From Closterium sp. NIES-65 (lineage: Eukaryota; Streptophyta; Zygnematophyceae; Desmidiales; Closteriaceae): DNA of 64,000 bases. A model generated the notes under the pieces. The model had not been told where the DNA came from and did not search any database. It worked only from the letters and a program-made list of their open reading frames with translations. Location: positions 744,001 to 808,000 of the forward strand of contig CANXME010002409.1 in assembly GCA_948144175.1 (NCBI GenBank), in the 5' to 3' direction. This document shows positions 10,895 through 22,800 of this stretch, one piece after another; the first letter of the stretch is position 1; every line of letters begins with the position of its first letter. A program made the position numbers and the translations under genes.

Positions 10895-11956
10895 CTGGCC
10901 ACCCCCAGAGCTGCTCCGCTGGGACGAGCCACTCCGACCCCCGCCGCCACCGCCACTCCCGCCTCCACCGCCACCCCCGTCTCCACCGCCACCGCCCCCA
11001 CCGGTACCCTCGCCCCCGCCTCCTCCGCTACCGCCTCCGCCGCCACCTCCGCCTCCACCGCCTCCACCAGTACCTCCACTCCCGCCACCACCTCCACCGC
11101 CACCCCCACTCCCTCCGCCACCCCCACCTCCTCCGCCACTGCCCCCTCTAGCTCCACCCGCTCCCTTGCCCCCCTTGCCCTTGCCAGAGCGGCGTCTACC
11201 GCTGGGGGCAGACGCCGCACCGACCGACTCAAAACCAGCGAGGTCGGCCGCAGCGGCAGAGGCGACAGAGGGCAGCAGGGGGGAAGGAGAACACCCCTCA
11301 AAGATGGGGGTGCGAGGGTCACCCCGAGAGGCCCCTACAGCGACGATGCTCTTCTCAGCCGCTAGCAGGGACTCCTCAAGGAGGTCGATAGTGAGGGTGG
11401 TGGGACAGAGAGAGAGAAAATGGTCCCTAACGACACGAAGGGACTCAGGGAGACGGGTGACGAGAAAGTAGAGAGTGATGTACATGGGAGGAGGGTTTGC
11501 GGCGCGGAACTCAGCAGGAAGGGCAGCGCGGTAGCGAGCGTCACTAGCGCGAAGGTGGGTAACGAGGTCAGCGACAGTGGGAAAGGCAGCGAGGTCAGGG
11601 AAGAGAAACGGTAGCATGAGGCGGCTCAGCGTAGCAGAGGAAGGGGAGGAGTAGCGTGCAACTACAGCGTCGTACAAGGCCTGAGCGGTCTTGCACTGAC
11701 TAAAGTGGGCACGCTCGGAGGAAGGGAGGTGGCGACGCACAGCAAGACGTGCAGCAGCATCGCGTGTGGCCCACTTGGAGCGAACAGCAGGGTCAGCATC
11801 AGCAGGAGGGGCAGGGACAGCTCCAGAGACAAAGTCAAAGAGAGAAACCTCATCGATCGCATCGCACAGTAAGTACAGCTGCAGGTCCTCAATCCAGACT
11901 GGAAAGTCAATGGCGCGACCCTCAGCGTCAAAAGACAGGACACTGGGGGTGGCCAT
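6044..11956 (-). CDS. Element B Gag-Pol polyprotein with one in-frame amber codon
   Basis: One minus-strand frame of 1971 codons from ATG 11956 (MATPS) to a stop at 6044. An upstream in-frame Met at 12064 is less likely because all relatives start at MATPS or MASP. Order by residue: Gag N-terminal domain; poly-Gly/Gln spacer; QLREWY; zinc module C392, C406, H410, C415; protease DSG (D522); GAG-pre-integrase with HHCC; integrase D746, D815, E851 (35 residues between D815 and E851); low-complexity linker with Gly-Ala-Glu-Pro repeats and a second REWF motif; RT with YVDD 1644-1647; RNase H ending LLTS. The only defect is TAG at 7571-7573 (codon 1462), between linker and RT, where most relatives have CAG or CAA. 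The product would replicate the element. If the amber is a dead stop, only Gag-PR-IN is made. Confidence 0.9.
8600..8860 (-). repeat. 15-bp tandem repeats in the integrase-RT linker of B
   Basis: Tandem 15-bp units (GCTGAGCCTGGGGGT and variants) encoding repeats of GAEPG or GAESG within the coding frame. Equivalent arrays of different length occur in C, E, F, G, I and K. Confidence 0.85.
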
Positions 11957-13199
11957 TGCAGCAGCTGATTGTCTCACCGGGCACGAAGAGTCGGGTAGCA
12001 CAGCGGCGCAGCAACTCGGCAGAACAGCAGCTGCGCACGCCTCGGAGCAGCAGCAGCCCCGCAAGAGCAGGAGCTCGGCTCCTCAGGTTGCCCGGGCGGC
12101 TCGGGCGGCTCGGGTTGCTAGGGCGGCGCGGGCGGCTCGGGCGGCTCGGGCGGCTCGGGTTGCTGGGGCGGCGCGGGCGGCTCGGGCGGCTCGGGCGGCT
12201 CGGGTTGCTGGGGCGGCGCGGGCGGCTCGGGCGGCTCGGGCGGCTCGGGTTGCTGGGGCGGCGCGGGCGGCTCGGGCGGCTCGGGCGGCTCGGGCGGGTC
12301 TGCTGCACGGGCGGTTGGGGCGGCTCGGCTGTACGGGCGGCTCGTGCGGCGCGGGCGTCGCGACGGGCGGCTCGCTGGCGGCTCGCTGGCGGCTGCATAG
12401 GCGGCACAGGGACGGCGGCGCGGGCGGCTCAGGGACGGCGGCCTGGGCGGTCGTGGGCGGCTCACGCTGGGCGGGTGCACGGGCGGCTCGGCGGGCGGCG
12501 TTCGGGCAGCTCACGGGGGGCTGCGACGGGCGGCTCGCGGGCGTCGGGCGCTAGGGCGCTGGGGCGACGACGGGCGGCGCTCAGGCGTCAGGGCGGGCGG
12601 CCGTCAGAGCGCTAGGGCGGGCGGCGCTCAGGCGTTAGGGCGGACGGCCGTCAGGGCGCAAGGGCGGGCGGCGCTCGGGCGCTAGGGCGAGCGGCGCACG
12701 GGCGCTAGGGCGGGCGGCCGTCAGGGCGCTAGGGCGGGCTGCGCTCGGGCGCTTGGGCGGGCGGCGCTCGGGTGCTAGGGCGGGCGGCCGACAGGGCGCT
12801 AGGGCGGGCGGCCGTCAGGGCGCTAGGGCGAGCGGCGCACGGGCGCTAGGGCGGGCGGCCGTCAGGGCGCTAGGGCGGGCGGCGCTCGGGCGCTAGGGCG
12901 GGCGGCGCTCGGGCGGTAGGGCGGGCGGCCGTCAGGGCGCTAGGGCGGTCGGCCGTCAGGGCGCTAGGGCGGTCGGCCGTCAGGGCGCTAGGGCGGGCGG
13001 CGTTCGGGCGCTAGAGCGGGCGGCCGTCAGGGCACTAGGGCGGGCGGCTGTCAGGGCGCAAGGGCGGCGGCGCTCGGGCGCTAGGGCGGGCGGCCGTCAG
13101 AGCACTAGGGCAGATCGAAAAAAAAGAAGTACTAGGGCCCGGAGCGCGCTCCGGGCAGAAAAAATAGTTAAGAGGTAGCGGTGGTGGGCCCTACGAACA
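11957..13199 (-). repeat. Minisatellite leader of element B
   Basis: Two arrays: about four copies of a 45-bp unit (GGTTGCTGGGGCGGCGCGGG plus three CGGCTCGGG) at 12113-12295, and a long array of about 24-bp units (GGGCGCTAGGGCGGGCGGCC with a short tail) at 12560-13110. Near the PBS is GTGGTGGGCCC, the reverse complement of the GGGCCCACCA motif shared by the group. Confidence 0.8.
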
Positions 13200-13228
13200 G
13201 TTCCCACAGGGGAACCTGCTCGATACCA
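13200..13228 (-). promoter_or_regulatory. PBS and adjacent hairpin of element B
   Basis: Minus strand: PBS TGGTATCGAGCAGG, then GTTCCC (13210-13215) pairing with GGGAAC (13200-13205) across a 4-base loop. Confidence 0.75.
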
Positions 13229-13360
13229 TGAGAAGAAGTGAACGAGAATGAATCAACTATGAATGAAGTGAGTACAAATATGAAACCCTAATTGGGTTGT
13301 ACCCCCTATGGGATACCCCACTATAGCCTACACAAATAAGTAAGCTATAATGTTCTGACA
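13229..13360 (-). repeat. 5' LTR of element B (132 bp)
   Basis: Identical to 5705-5836. It must drive the element's transcript; the TATAGC-like AT-rich stretch near its start is the only promoter-like sequence I can see. The CTGCC target duplication follows at 13361-13365. Confidence 0.95.
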
Positions 13361-13365
13361 CTGCC

Positions 13366-13675
13366 CTGCGCCAGCGCCCTGCCCCGCGCCAGCGTCCTGC
13401 TAAACCCTAAATAGAATTAAAATAATAATAATAATTCCAAAAAAAAAGGCCCTAGGTGCTTTTGCCCTGAGAGCTACTGCCTGCTGCTGCCTGCTACTGC
13501 CCTGCTCTGGCCACGCGCCGCCCTGCTCTGGCCGCGCGCCGCCCTTCTCTGGCCTCGTGCCGCCCTACTCTGGTTGCACGCCGCCCTGCTGCTCTTACTG
13601 CTGCTGCTGCTACTCGTGCTACTCCCTTCACTCCGTACTACCCTAGAGGTCGCGCTCCTCCTAGCTTGCCCGCCA
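13366..13675 (+). other. Leader of element K, right part
   Basis: Continues the GCCCTGCGCCAGC repeat interrupted by B, then a short AT-rich stretch with an AATAAT run, then CTGCTGCTGC and CCCTGCTCTGGCC repeats up to the coding remnant. No N-terminal Gag sequence is present. Confidence 0.7.
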
Positions 13676-16600
13676 TGAATTCACTTTGTTGTACCGGTGG
13701 GAGTGGTGACGGCGGTGGTGGTAGCAATGGGAGTGGTGGCGGCCGTAGTAGCAGTCACTGTGACGCCGTTTGGTGCGGAGTGACTGGCGGTGGCCAGATG
13801 CAGCTGCGGCGGCAGCTTCGTGAGTGGCTTTACCAGCGTGGGCCATCTCCGAGTCCGGGTCGCTGCCCGTACGTCATTCGCACATGTCCTCGAGCTGGTG
13901 AGACCTGTGGGACACCTGGTCACGCACAGTCTCGTTGCTTTGCCTATTTGACTGACGTCTGGCGCACTGAGTTTGGCGACGAGGCTGAGATCCCCCCCTG
14001 GCTTAAGCTGCTTAGGTCGGGCGTTGCTGTCTTTGCTTTAGACTATGACGCCATCCTTACTACCATGTCTGCTTTGCCTGGTGGTGCTGAGAGTGACTGT
14101 CACATGTGTGTGCAGTACGACCCCGGTATAGAGGTTGCTGCTCTAGGTGCTAGCGAGTCTCCTTCCTCAGGTACTGCGCCTGGTGAGTACTTGCATACCT
14201 TCATGCTTGACTCAGGTGCTTCCCGCTGCTTCTTCCGTGACATTACTGCACTCACACCACTCCCTGCACCTGTTGCAGTCTCTCTGGCTGACCCCTCAGG
14301 GGGCCCAATTCTTGCACGGTCCACCACTGTGCTTCCGTGCCCGGCGGTTCCGTCTGGCTCACTGACAGGCTTCCACCTCCCCTCGTTCTCTACGAACTTG
14401 GTGAGCAACGCAGTTCTCTAAGACCAGTGGGTTGACACCTTTACCCCTGGAGGACAACGTGTGGCGATCTGTACGTGCTCCCGGACTGGCCGCCACCTGC
14501 CCACGTTTACCCGTCGGACAGGGTCGAGTCTTTACACACTAACGACTGCGCCTCCTCAGGTAGCTGCTACTGGTCAGGTTTCTGCGTCAGGTCAGGTAGC
14601 CTCCCCTTGTGAGTGTCGCTCCCTGTCGCACCAGACTCTTCTCTGGCACCACCGCCTGGGCCACCCCTCCCTGCCACGTCTACGTGGCATGCACCGTCGC
14701 CTCCTTGTATCTGGTCTTCCCAGGTCTCTCCCTCCCCTCCCAGCCTTGCCTGCGCCGCTCTGCCTTCCTTGCGTCGAGGGGCGGCAGCGCGCCGCTCCTC
14801 ACTCCTCCTCGTTTCCCCCGACAGAGGCTCCTCTGCAGACCCTCCACCTGGACGTGTGGGGCCCAGCCCGCGTTCGTGGACAGGGCGGTGAGCGGTACTT
14901 TCTACTGGTTGTCGACGACTACTCGAGGTACACCACGGTCTTCCCCTTGCGCACCAAGGGTGAGGTCCTTGCTGTCCTGATCCCTTGGATCCGAGCAGTT
15001 CGTCTCCAGCTCCGCCGCAGGTTCCGCCAGGACCTTCCTGTCCTGCGTCTGCATTCTGACAGAGGTGGTGAGTTCACCTCCAACCTTTTGCGGGCCTTCT
15101 GTCAGGGGGAGGGCATCGAGCAGTCGTTCACGCTTCCGGGCTCACCACAGCAAAATGGGGTTGTTGAGCGCCGCATTGGCTTAGTCATGGAGGTCGCTCG
15201 TACCTCCTTGATTCATGCGGCGGCTCCACATTTTCTGTGGCTGTTTGCAGTCCGGTACGCCGCGTAGCCGCTCAACCTCTGGCCCCGTGTCTCCTTGCCG
15301 GAGACCTCGCCCACACTGCGTTGGACAGGGGAGGTTGGCGATGCGTCGCGTTTCCGGGTCTGGGGTGCTCGTGCCCTTGCCCGCGATACATCTACGGACA
15401 AGCTCTCCTCTCGCACCATTCCCTGCGTCTTCCTCGGCTTTGTCCCTGACGCGCCTCGCTGGCAGTTTTACCACCCCACCTCGCGCCGTGTCTTCCCCTC
15501 TCAGGACGTCACCTTTGACGAGTCGGTTCCTTTCTACCGTCTCTTCCCCTACCGCACTGCCCCTCTCCCTCCCCCGCCGCTTTTCCTCGCTCCAGGTCCC
15601 CCTCCGGTAGACCTCCTCCCCCCTCAGGGTCCTGCTCCTTCAGGTGTGTCTCAGGTAGACCCGCCCCCCTTGGCTGAGCCTGTAGAGGTCACTAGCAACT
15701 CAGGTGCTGCTGCGGGAGGTGCTGCTGGGGGTGCTGCTTCTGGGGGTGCTGAGCCTGCGCGTGAGGTGCTGGGGAGTGCGGAGCATGGGGGTGCTGAGCC
15801 CGTCCGTGAGGTGCTGGGGGGTGCGGAGCCTGGGGGTGCTGAGTGTGTTGGCGTTCCTCTAGGTCTCGTTTCACGACGCGGGCCTGTCTCACCACAGCAG
15901 GCACGAGAGTGGCTTGCGTCGCGTACCTGCCTGAGGAGTCGGGCTGCTGGAGCTGCTTGTCATGGAGGCGCTAGGGATGCTGGTGTCTCTGATCCTAGAG
16001 ATGCTCGTACTGGAGGTACTGGAGCTGTCGGGGCTGGTACTGCTCCTGGAGCTGGAGGTGTCGGCTCTAGGGGTGCTGCTGCTGGAGGTACTGGGGCTGG
16101 AGGCCCTGGAGCTGGTGCTGTCGACCCTGGCGTTGGAGACCCTAGAGCTGGAGGTGCCGGTTCTGGGGGTGCTGCTGCTGGGGGTACTGGGGCTGGAGGC
16201 CCTGGAGCTGGTGCTGTCAACCCTGGCGTTGGAGACCCTGGAGCTGGAGGTGCCGGTTCGGGGTGCTGCTGCTGGAGGCGCTAGTCTTGTCGACCCTGGA
16301 GTTGGGGACCTTGAGGCTGGAGGTGCCGGTTCTGGGGGTGCTGATACTGGTGGCGCTGAAGCTGGGGGTTCTGGAGCTGCTGGAGGCGCTGGAGCTAGAG
16401 GTGCTGCTGCTGGAGTCACTGAAGCTGGAGGTTTGGAGCTGCTGGAGGCGCTGGAGCTAGAGGTGCTGCTGCTGGAGTCACTGAAGCTGGAGGTGTTACT
16501 ACTGGAGGCGCTGGAGCTGGAGGTTCTGGAGCTACTGGAGGTGCTGGAGCTACTGGTAAAGGTGGCATTGCACCGTCGCGAGTGTTTTTCGCTCCGTCGT

Positions 16601-18825
16601 CACCGTCGTCTCTGCCACCACCTGACTCTGTGCTTCGCCAGGTTCATAGCCTCCCGTCTTCTACTAGCCTCCCATTACAGCCTGGCGCACCACTGCTTGC
16701 TCCTTCTCCTTACACTGAGCAGACAGACTCTCTTACAGAGCGTCGTGAGCCTGCGTCTCGTCCTGCCTCGCCTGTTCATATGCGTCGCACTGGTCGTCGT
16801 GTTCCTCGTGAGCGTCCGCCTCCTGTCCCTCGCACGCACGCTATGGCACTTCGTCCTTCCTCTGTTCCACAGCGTGTTCCCCTACCGTCTCCTCCTGCAT
16901 CTTCTCTGCCTGACGTTCAGGATCCTGAGTCTGACCTGGTTCTTGCTGCTCACCCTACTGTCACGTAACTGCCCGCCACTGTTGTCACTGACCCGTCGTT
17001 TGAGTCTGCTGTTGCGTCTGCCTTAGTCTCTGAGCTTGTTGACTTTGCTGCTGCCTGTTGTCTAGACTACGCTTCTAGTCTTGTTGCTAAGTCTAAGTCT
17101 GTCTATCCTCCGTCTGTCGGGGGTGAGTGTGCTCTTGGCTCAGACGTCCTTGAGGACAGGCAGGAAGACTTTGAGTGTCTTGCAGCCGCTGCGCCTCATC
17201 TCGTGGCCATGCTGCTTGCCCTTGAGGGAGACCCGGATGCACCAGACATCCCGACTCCGCGTTCTTACGCTGAGGCGATTGCGGGTCCCTACTCCTCTCA
17301 ATGGCAGACAGCCATGGATGCAGAGATGGCATCCTGGAAGTCCACAGGCACGTATGTCGATGAGGTTCCCCCTCCTGGGGCGAACATCGTCGATGTCATG
17401 TGGATTTTCAGGGTGAAGCGGCCGCCGGGTTCTCCGCCTGTCTTCAAGGCTCGTTACGTTGCTAGAGGCTTCAGTCAGCGACAGGGAGTTGACTTCTTCC
17501 AGACCTTCTCCCCCACCCCGAAGACGACCACTCTTCGGGTGCTGCTACACGTTGCTGCTCAGCGTGACTACGAGCTTCACTCTCTGGACTTCAGCATAGC
17601 CTGCCTACAGGGCAGCCTGCACGAGGAGATCTGGCTGCGCCGCCCATCTCGCTTCACTAGGTCGTTTCCTCCTGGTACCCAGAGGAGCCTCCGTCGGCCA
17701 GTCTATGGTCTCGGTTAGGCGCCTCGTGAGTGGCACGACACACCGAGGACGACACTTGCTTCTCTTGGGTTTGCCCCTTCCACTGCTGACCCGTTGCCGT
17801 ATCTACGCAACGACACTTCACTTTCGCCGTTCTACATCCTCGTGTACGTTGACGACTTGGTCTTTGCCACCGCTGGCAATGAGGCTCTCGCCCTTGTGAA
17901 GTCGGAGCTGCAGAAGAGACACACGTGCACAGACCTGGGTGAGCTACGCAGTTACCTTGGCTTGCAGATCACCCAGGACAGAGCACGTGGCACCATCACG
18001 CTGACTCAGTCACACATGGTGCGGCAGGTCCTTCAGCGCTTCAGGTTCACTTGGTCCTCACCACAGCCCACTCCTCTGGCTACAGGTCACTCGCCCTCAG
18101 CTCCACCTTCGGACGAGTCCGTAGAGCCGAGTGACCCATATCCAGAGCTAGTGGGCTGCCTCATGTACCTGATGACCTGCACTCCTCCTGACCTTGCGTA
18201 CCCTCTTGGCCTTCTGGCTCACTTCGTGGCTCCTGGTAGGCACCGAAAGGTGCACATGGATGCTGCTAAGAGGGTACTGCGCTACTTGTGCAGTACATCG
18301 GGCATGGGGCTTGTGCTTGGAGGGCGGAGCTCATTTGTCCTCACTGGAAACTCAGACGCTTCTTGGGTTGACGACCTGGCTACGCAGCGGTCGTCACAGG
18401 GTTACACTTTCAGCCTTGGCTGCGGCTCTGTTTCTTGGCGGTCTACACGCTCGTCTTCTGTTCTCAGCTCGAGTTGTGAGGCTGAGATCTACGCCACAGC
18501 CATGGCTGCACAGGAGTTACGCTGGCTCACCTACTTGATGACTGACTTGGGAGAGCGGCCTCGTTCTCGTCCAGTGCTGTACGTAGACAACAAGGCCGCC
18601 ATTGCCTTGTGTTAGGAGCACAGACTGGAGCACATATAGAAGCACATCGCTCTGCGTTACTTCCTGGCTCGAGAGTTGCAGCAGCGTGGTCAGCTTCGTC
18701 TTGCTCACGTGGCCACTCGGGCCAACACTGCTGATAAATTCACCAAGGCACTTCCGTCTGGTGATCATCAGCGCTTCTGTACTATGTTAGTCCTTGTGCC
18801 TGTTTTGTCTCACTTGCTCACTTAG
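13676..18825 (+). pseudogene. Element K gag(C-terminal part)-pol, decayed
   Basis: Plus-strand polyprotein remnant. It starts at a Gly/Ser-rich segment, with QLREWL, the zinc module (C-x13-C-x4-H-x4-C), protease DSGASRCFF, GAG-pre-integrase, integrase with DRGGEF and SPQQNGVVERR, the linker, RT with YVDD and RNase H. The Gag N-terminal domain is missing, as in A. Stops include TAA at about 14419, TAG near 15265, one before 16970, TAG near 17716 (a CAG codon in relatives) and two in RNase H near 18613-18640. There is also at least one frameshift in the linker (near 16280). Many independent lesions show an old, inactive copy. Confidence 0.88.
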
Positions 18826-18930
18826 TAACCTTGCTTGTACTGTGATCTATATACATATACCTGCATGCTTGCTCTTGCCAGGTTGTGATCACTGTACTGT
18901 TGGTGTTGCATATATACCTCTGCATGTGAA

Positions 18931-19062
18931 TGTCAGAACATCATAGCTTATGCATTTTGTGTAGGCTGTAGTGGGGTAGCCCATAAGGGGTACAACCCAA
19001 TTAGGGTTAGTACTTGTACCCAACTCTTTCATAGTTCATCCATTCTCATTCTAGTTTTCTCA
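18931..19062 (+). repeat. 5' LTR of element C (132 bp)
   Basis: Starts TGTCAGAACATCATAGC, ends TTTTCTCA directly before a PBS. It belongs to the TGTCAGAAC class with B and I. It is not the 3' LTR of K: no PPT hairpin precedes it, and it differs from K's 5' LTR. Confidence 0.85.
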
Positions 19063-19091
19063 TGGTATCAAGCAGGTTCCCTCGTGGGAAC
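19063..19091 (+). promoter_or_regulatory. PBS and adjacent hairpin of element C
   Basis: PBS TGGTATCAAGCAGG, then GTTCCC (19076-19081), loop TCGT, GGGAAC (19086-19091). Confidence 0.75.
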
Positions 19092-19873
19092 TGATTTTTT
19101 TTTCCTTCCCGGAGCGCACTCAGCCCTTGCCCGAGTCGCGCTCCCCTTTCTTGACCCTGTCACCCTCGCGGCCCCCATCCCGTCGCGCCGCCCTAGCGGC
19201 TGCGTCGCGCCGCCCTAGCGACCCCGTCGCCTACCCCTGCGGCCCCGGCGCCGCCCTTCCCGGCCCCGATCCGCCACCCTAGCGGCCCCGTAGCCTACCC
19301 CGCGGCCCCGGCGCCGCCCTTCCCGGCCCCGATCCGCCGCCCTGCGACCCCGTCGCCTACCCCGCGGCCCTAACGCTGCCCTTACCGGCCCCGATTCGCC
19401 GCCCTGCGGCCCCGTCGCCTACCCAGCGGCCCCGGCGCCGCTCTTCCCGGCCCTGACGCCGCCCTTCCCAACCCGGCCCCGCCTCTGATGGCCCTGTCGC
19501 CTACCTGCGGCCCCGGCGCTGCCCTTCCCGGCCCCGTCGCCTACCTTTGCGGCCCCGGCGCCGCCTCTGCCGGCCCCGCCGCCGTCCCCACGCGGCCCCG
19601 CTGTCATCACCGAGCCGCCGGCGCCGCCGCCTGCTGCCGAGCCGCCCGCCACCCGAGCCGCCCGAGCCGCCGCACCATGCCGAGCCGCCCGAGATGCCGA
19701 GTCGCCAAGCCGCCCGAGCCGCCGAGCCGCCTGTGCCGCCGAGTCGCCGAGCCGCAGTTGTTGCTGAGCCGCCGAGCCGCCGAGTCGCCCGAGCCGCCCT
19801 GTCCGGTAAGGGCAGCGCCTCTATCACTGCACTGCCCCTACCCTACTGTTCACGCTGCTAGTCTACAGCAGTC
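19092..19873 (+). repeat. GC-rich leader of element C
   Basis: Degenerate tandem units built on CGGCCCCGTCGCCTACC and CGGCCCCGGCGCCGCCC at about 19140-19600, then GAGCCGCC repeats to about 19800. No gene. Confidence 0.75.
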
Positions 19874-22800
19874 ATGGCTACCCCTAGTGTCCTCTCTTTT
19901 GACGCTGAGGGTCGGGCTATTGACTTTGACGTCTCGCTAGATGATCTGCAGCTTTTCCTACAGTGCGATAGGGCAGACGGTCTCTCCCTCTTTGACCTTA
20001 CCTCTGGCGCCTCTCCTGCCCCTACTGCTGATGTTGACCCCACTGTTCGCTCCCAGTGGGCCACGCGCGATGCTGCTGCACGTCTTGCTGTGCGTCGCCA
20101 CATGCCTACCTCTGAGCGTGCACACTTTAGCCAGTACAAGAGTGCTCAGACCTTGTACGACGCTGTAGTTGCACGCTACTCCTCCCCTGCCACTGCTGCA
20201 CTGAGCCGTCTCATGCTACCGTACCTCTTCCCTGACCTTGCTGCCTTCCCCACAGTCGCTGACCTCATTACGCACCTCCGCACTAGTGACACTCGCTACC
20301 GCGCTGCGCTTCCTGCTGAGTTCTGCGCCAAGAACCCCCCCCCCCATGTACGTCACCCTCTACTACATAGTCACCCGCCTCCTTGACTCTCTGCGCGTAT
20401 TCAGGGACCACTTCCTCTCATTTTGCCCCACCACTCTCACCGTTGACCTCCTCAAGAAGGCCCTCCTAGCAGCAGAGAAGAGCATAGTCGCTTTAGGAGC
20501 CTCTCGTGGTGACCCTCGCACCCCCGTCTTTGAGGGGTGTTCCCCCTCCCTCCTCCTGCCCTCTGTTGCCTCTGCTGCTGCGGCCGACCTCGTTGGTTTC
20601 GAGTTGGTCGGCGCTGCGTCTGCCCCGAGCGGGAGACGCCGCACCGGCAAGGGCAAGGGGGCAAGGGCGCTGGAGGGGCTGGCGGGGGTGGCGGAGGTGG
20701 CGGTGGAGGCAGTGGAGGGGGTGGGGGTGGTGGTGGGAGTGGTGGCGGGGGTGGAGGTGTCGGTGGCGGCAGTGGAGGCGGTGGCGGCGGCGGCGGTGGC
20801 AGTGGGAGCGAGGTGGCGGAGGTGGTGGAGGTGGAGGAGGCGGCGGCGGAGGAGGTGGAGCTGGTCGGGGTGGCGCTGCGCAGAGGGTCGGCTCCGGTGG
20901 TGGTCAGCGCCAGCAGCAGCAGCAGCAGCGCATGCGTGACATTCCCCCCCCTCAGCAGCTCGGTGAGTGGTACGCTGCACGCCAGCGGGGTGGGGGTACT
21001 GGTCCGTGCAGCTACGTCCTACGCACCGGCGACCGCGCAGGTGAGCAGTGCGGGGGTGCGCACTCCACCCAGTGCTGCTTTGGCCGCCTGACGGACGCTT
21101 GGCGTCACCAGTTCCCTGAGGCCACTGAGATCCCTCGCTGGGGCGAGCTGTCTAGGGCGGGAGTAGCTTTCTTTGACCTTGACTTTGATGCTATTCTTGC
21201 TGCCATGTATGCTGTGACTGTTAGTGATGAGGGTGACTGTTACCGGTGTTTTCCGCCCGACCCGGGCATTGAGACTGCTGCTCTAGGTGCTGGTGAGGCT
21301 ATTGCTCTAGGTGCTAGCGAGGCTGCAGCTCTAGGTGCTGGTGAGTCTGCGCTCTCAGGTACCGCGTCGGCTTCGGCCTCCCACACCTTCACACTTGACT
21401 CAGGGGCTTCTCGCTCCTTCTTTCGAGACCGCACCACACTCACGCCGCTTGGTCGGCCAGTTGCAGTCTCTCTAGCAAACCCCTCTAGGGGTCCTGTCCT
21501 TGCTCACTTCTCCACTGTCCTCCCGTGTCCGGCGGCCCCCTCTGGCACCCTGTCAGGTCTTTACCTCCCCTCGTTCTCAACGAACTTGGTGAGTGGTGCT
21601 GACCTACAGGATGCAAGAGTTCACCAGTTCACTCCTGCGAGTCAGCGGGTGACCCACTGCACGGACGCTCGGACAGGCCTACACCTGGCCACGTTTACAC
21701 GTCGGCCGGGGTCGAGCCTGTACACACTGACCACTGCGTCTCCTCCAGTCACTGCGTCTGGTCAGGTAGCTGTGTCGGGTCAGGTGTTTGCTGCAGCGTC
21801 CAGGTCTGGTCCTGAGTCTGCCCCCTCCTCGTGTCGCCTCCGGTCTCACGAGACTCTCCTCTGGCACCACCGCCTTGGTCACCCCTCCCTGCTTCGTCTC
21901 TGAAGCATGGCCTCCCGTGTCCTTGTCTCTGGTCTTCCCCGGTCCCTCCCTCCCCTTCCTCCGGGGCCTGGCCCTACCTGCGTCCCCTGTGTCGAGGGGT
22001 GGCAGCGGGCTGCCCCTCACTCCTCCCAGTTTCCTCTGACAGAGGCCCCGCATCAGACGCTTCACATGGACGTGTGGGGCCCGGCCCGCGTCCGTGGACA
22101 GGGTCACGAGCGCTACTTCCTGCTGGTGGTTGACGACTACTCGCGTTACACCACAGTCTTCCCCTTGCGCAGCAAGGGTGATGTCACTGAGGTGTTGATT
22201 GACTGGATCCGCGCAGCTCGTCTCCACCTCAGGCAGAGCTTCGGCTCGGACTTTCCTGTTCTGCATCTGCACTCTGACAGAGGCGGAGAGTTCTCTTCTG
22301 GCCTTCTGCGAGCCTACTTTCGTGCACGAAGCATCCGCCAGACCTTCACGCTTCCGGACTCTCAACAGCAAAATGGGATTGCTGAGCGCCGCATTGGCAT
22401 GGTCATGGACGTCGCCCGTACGTCCATGATGCATGCGGCTGCCCCCCATTTTCAGTGGCCGTTTGCGGTCCGGTACGCGGCGCATCAGATCAACCTCCAC
22501 CCCAGGGTCTCCATGCCGGAGACCTCCCCAGCTTTGCTGTGGACCAAGAAGGTTGGCGATGCGTCCGCGTTCCGTGTCTGGGGATCTCGGGCGTTTGTCC
22601 GCGACTTGTCTACGGACAAGCTGTCCCCTCGTGCTACTCCTTGCGTCTTCCTGGGTTTCCCCCCTGACGCGCCAAGGTGGCAGTTCTACCACCCCACCTC
22701 TCGCCGTGTTTGTCCTCCCAGGACGTCACGTTCGACGAGTCGGTCCCCTACTACTGTCTCTTCCCCTACCGCACTCCGTCCCTCCCCCTGCCACCGCTCT

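Larger units (their letters stand above)
5705..13360 (-). mobile_element. Copia element B, complete, identical LTRs
   Basis: Complete Ty1/copia element of 7656 bp on the minus strand. LTRs at 5705-5836 (3') and 13229-13360 (5') are identical over 132 bp, and the flanking CTGCC (5700-5704 and 13361-13365) is an exact 5-bp target duplication. Order in its own direction: LTR, PBS and hairpin, GC-rich leader, one gag-pol frame, short UTR, PPT hairpin, LTR. It is nested in the leader of element K. Identical LTRs make this the youngest fully visible insertion in the window. Confidence 0.95.
4767..18930 (+). mobile_element. Copia element K, split by B; 3' end displaced by C
   Basis: Plus-strand Ty1/copia element. 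5' LTR 4767-4900, PBS at 4901, minisatellite leader to 5704, then element B, then the leader resumes after the CTGCC duplication at 13366 and runs to the coding remnant (13676-18825). Its 3' UTR matches that of G up to CTGCATGTGAA at 18920-18930, where the LTR of C begins. K's own PPT and 3' LTR are therefore displaced beyond everything nested in C and lie off the window. Joining the 4767-5704 leader to the 13366-18930 part rests on the exact target duplication around B and the same repeat type on both sides. Confidence 0.75.

Noticed and set aside
18931..19062. LTR considered as the 3' LTR of element K
   Set aside because: No PPT hairpin precedes it, it belongs to a different LTR class from K's 5' LTR, K's 3' UTR is cut short exactly there, and a PBS and post-PBS hairpin follow it. 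It is the 5' LTR of C.
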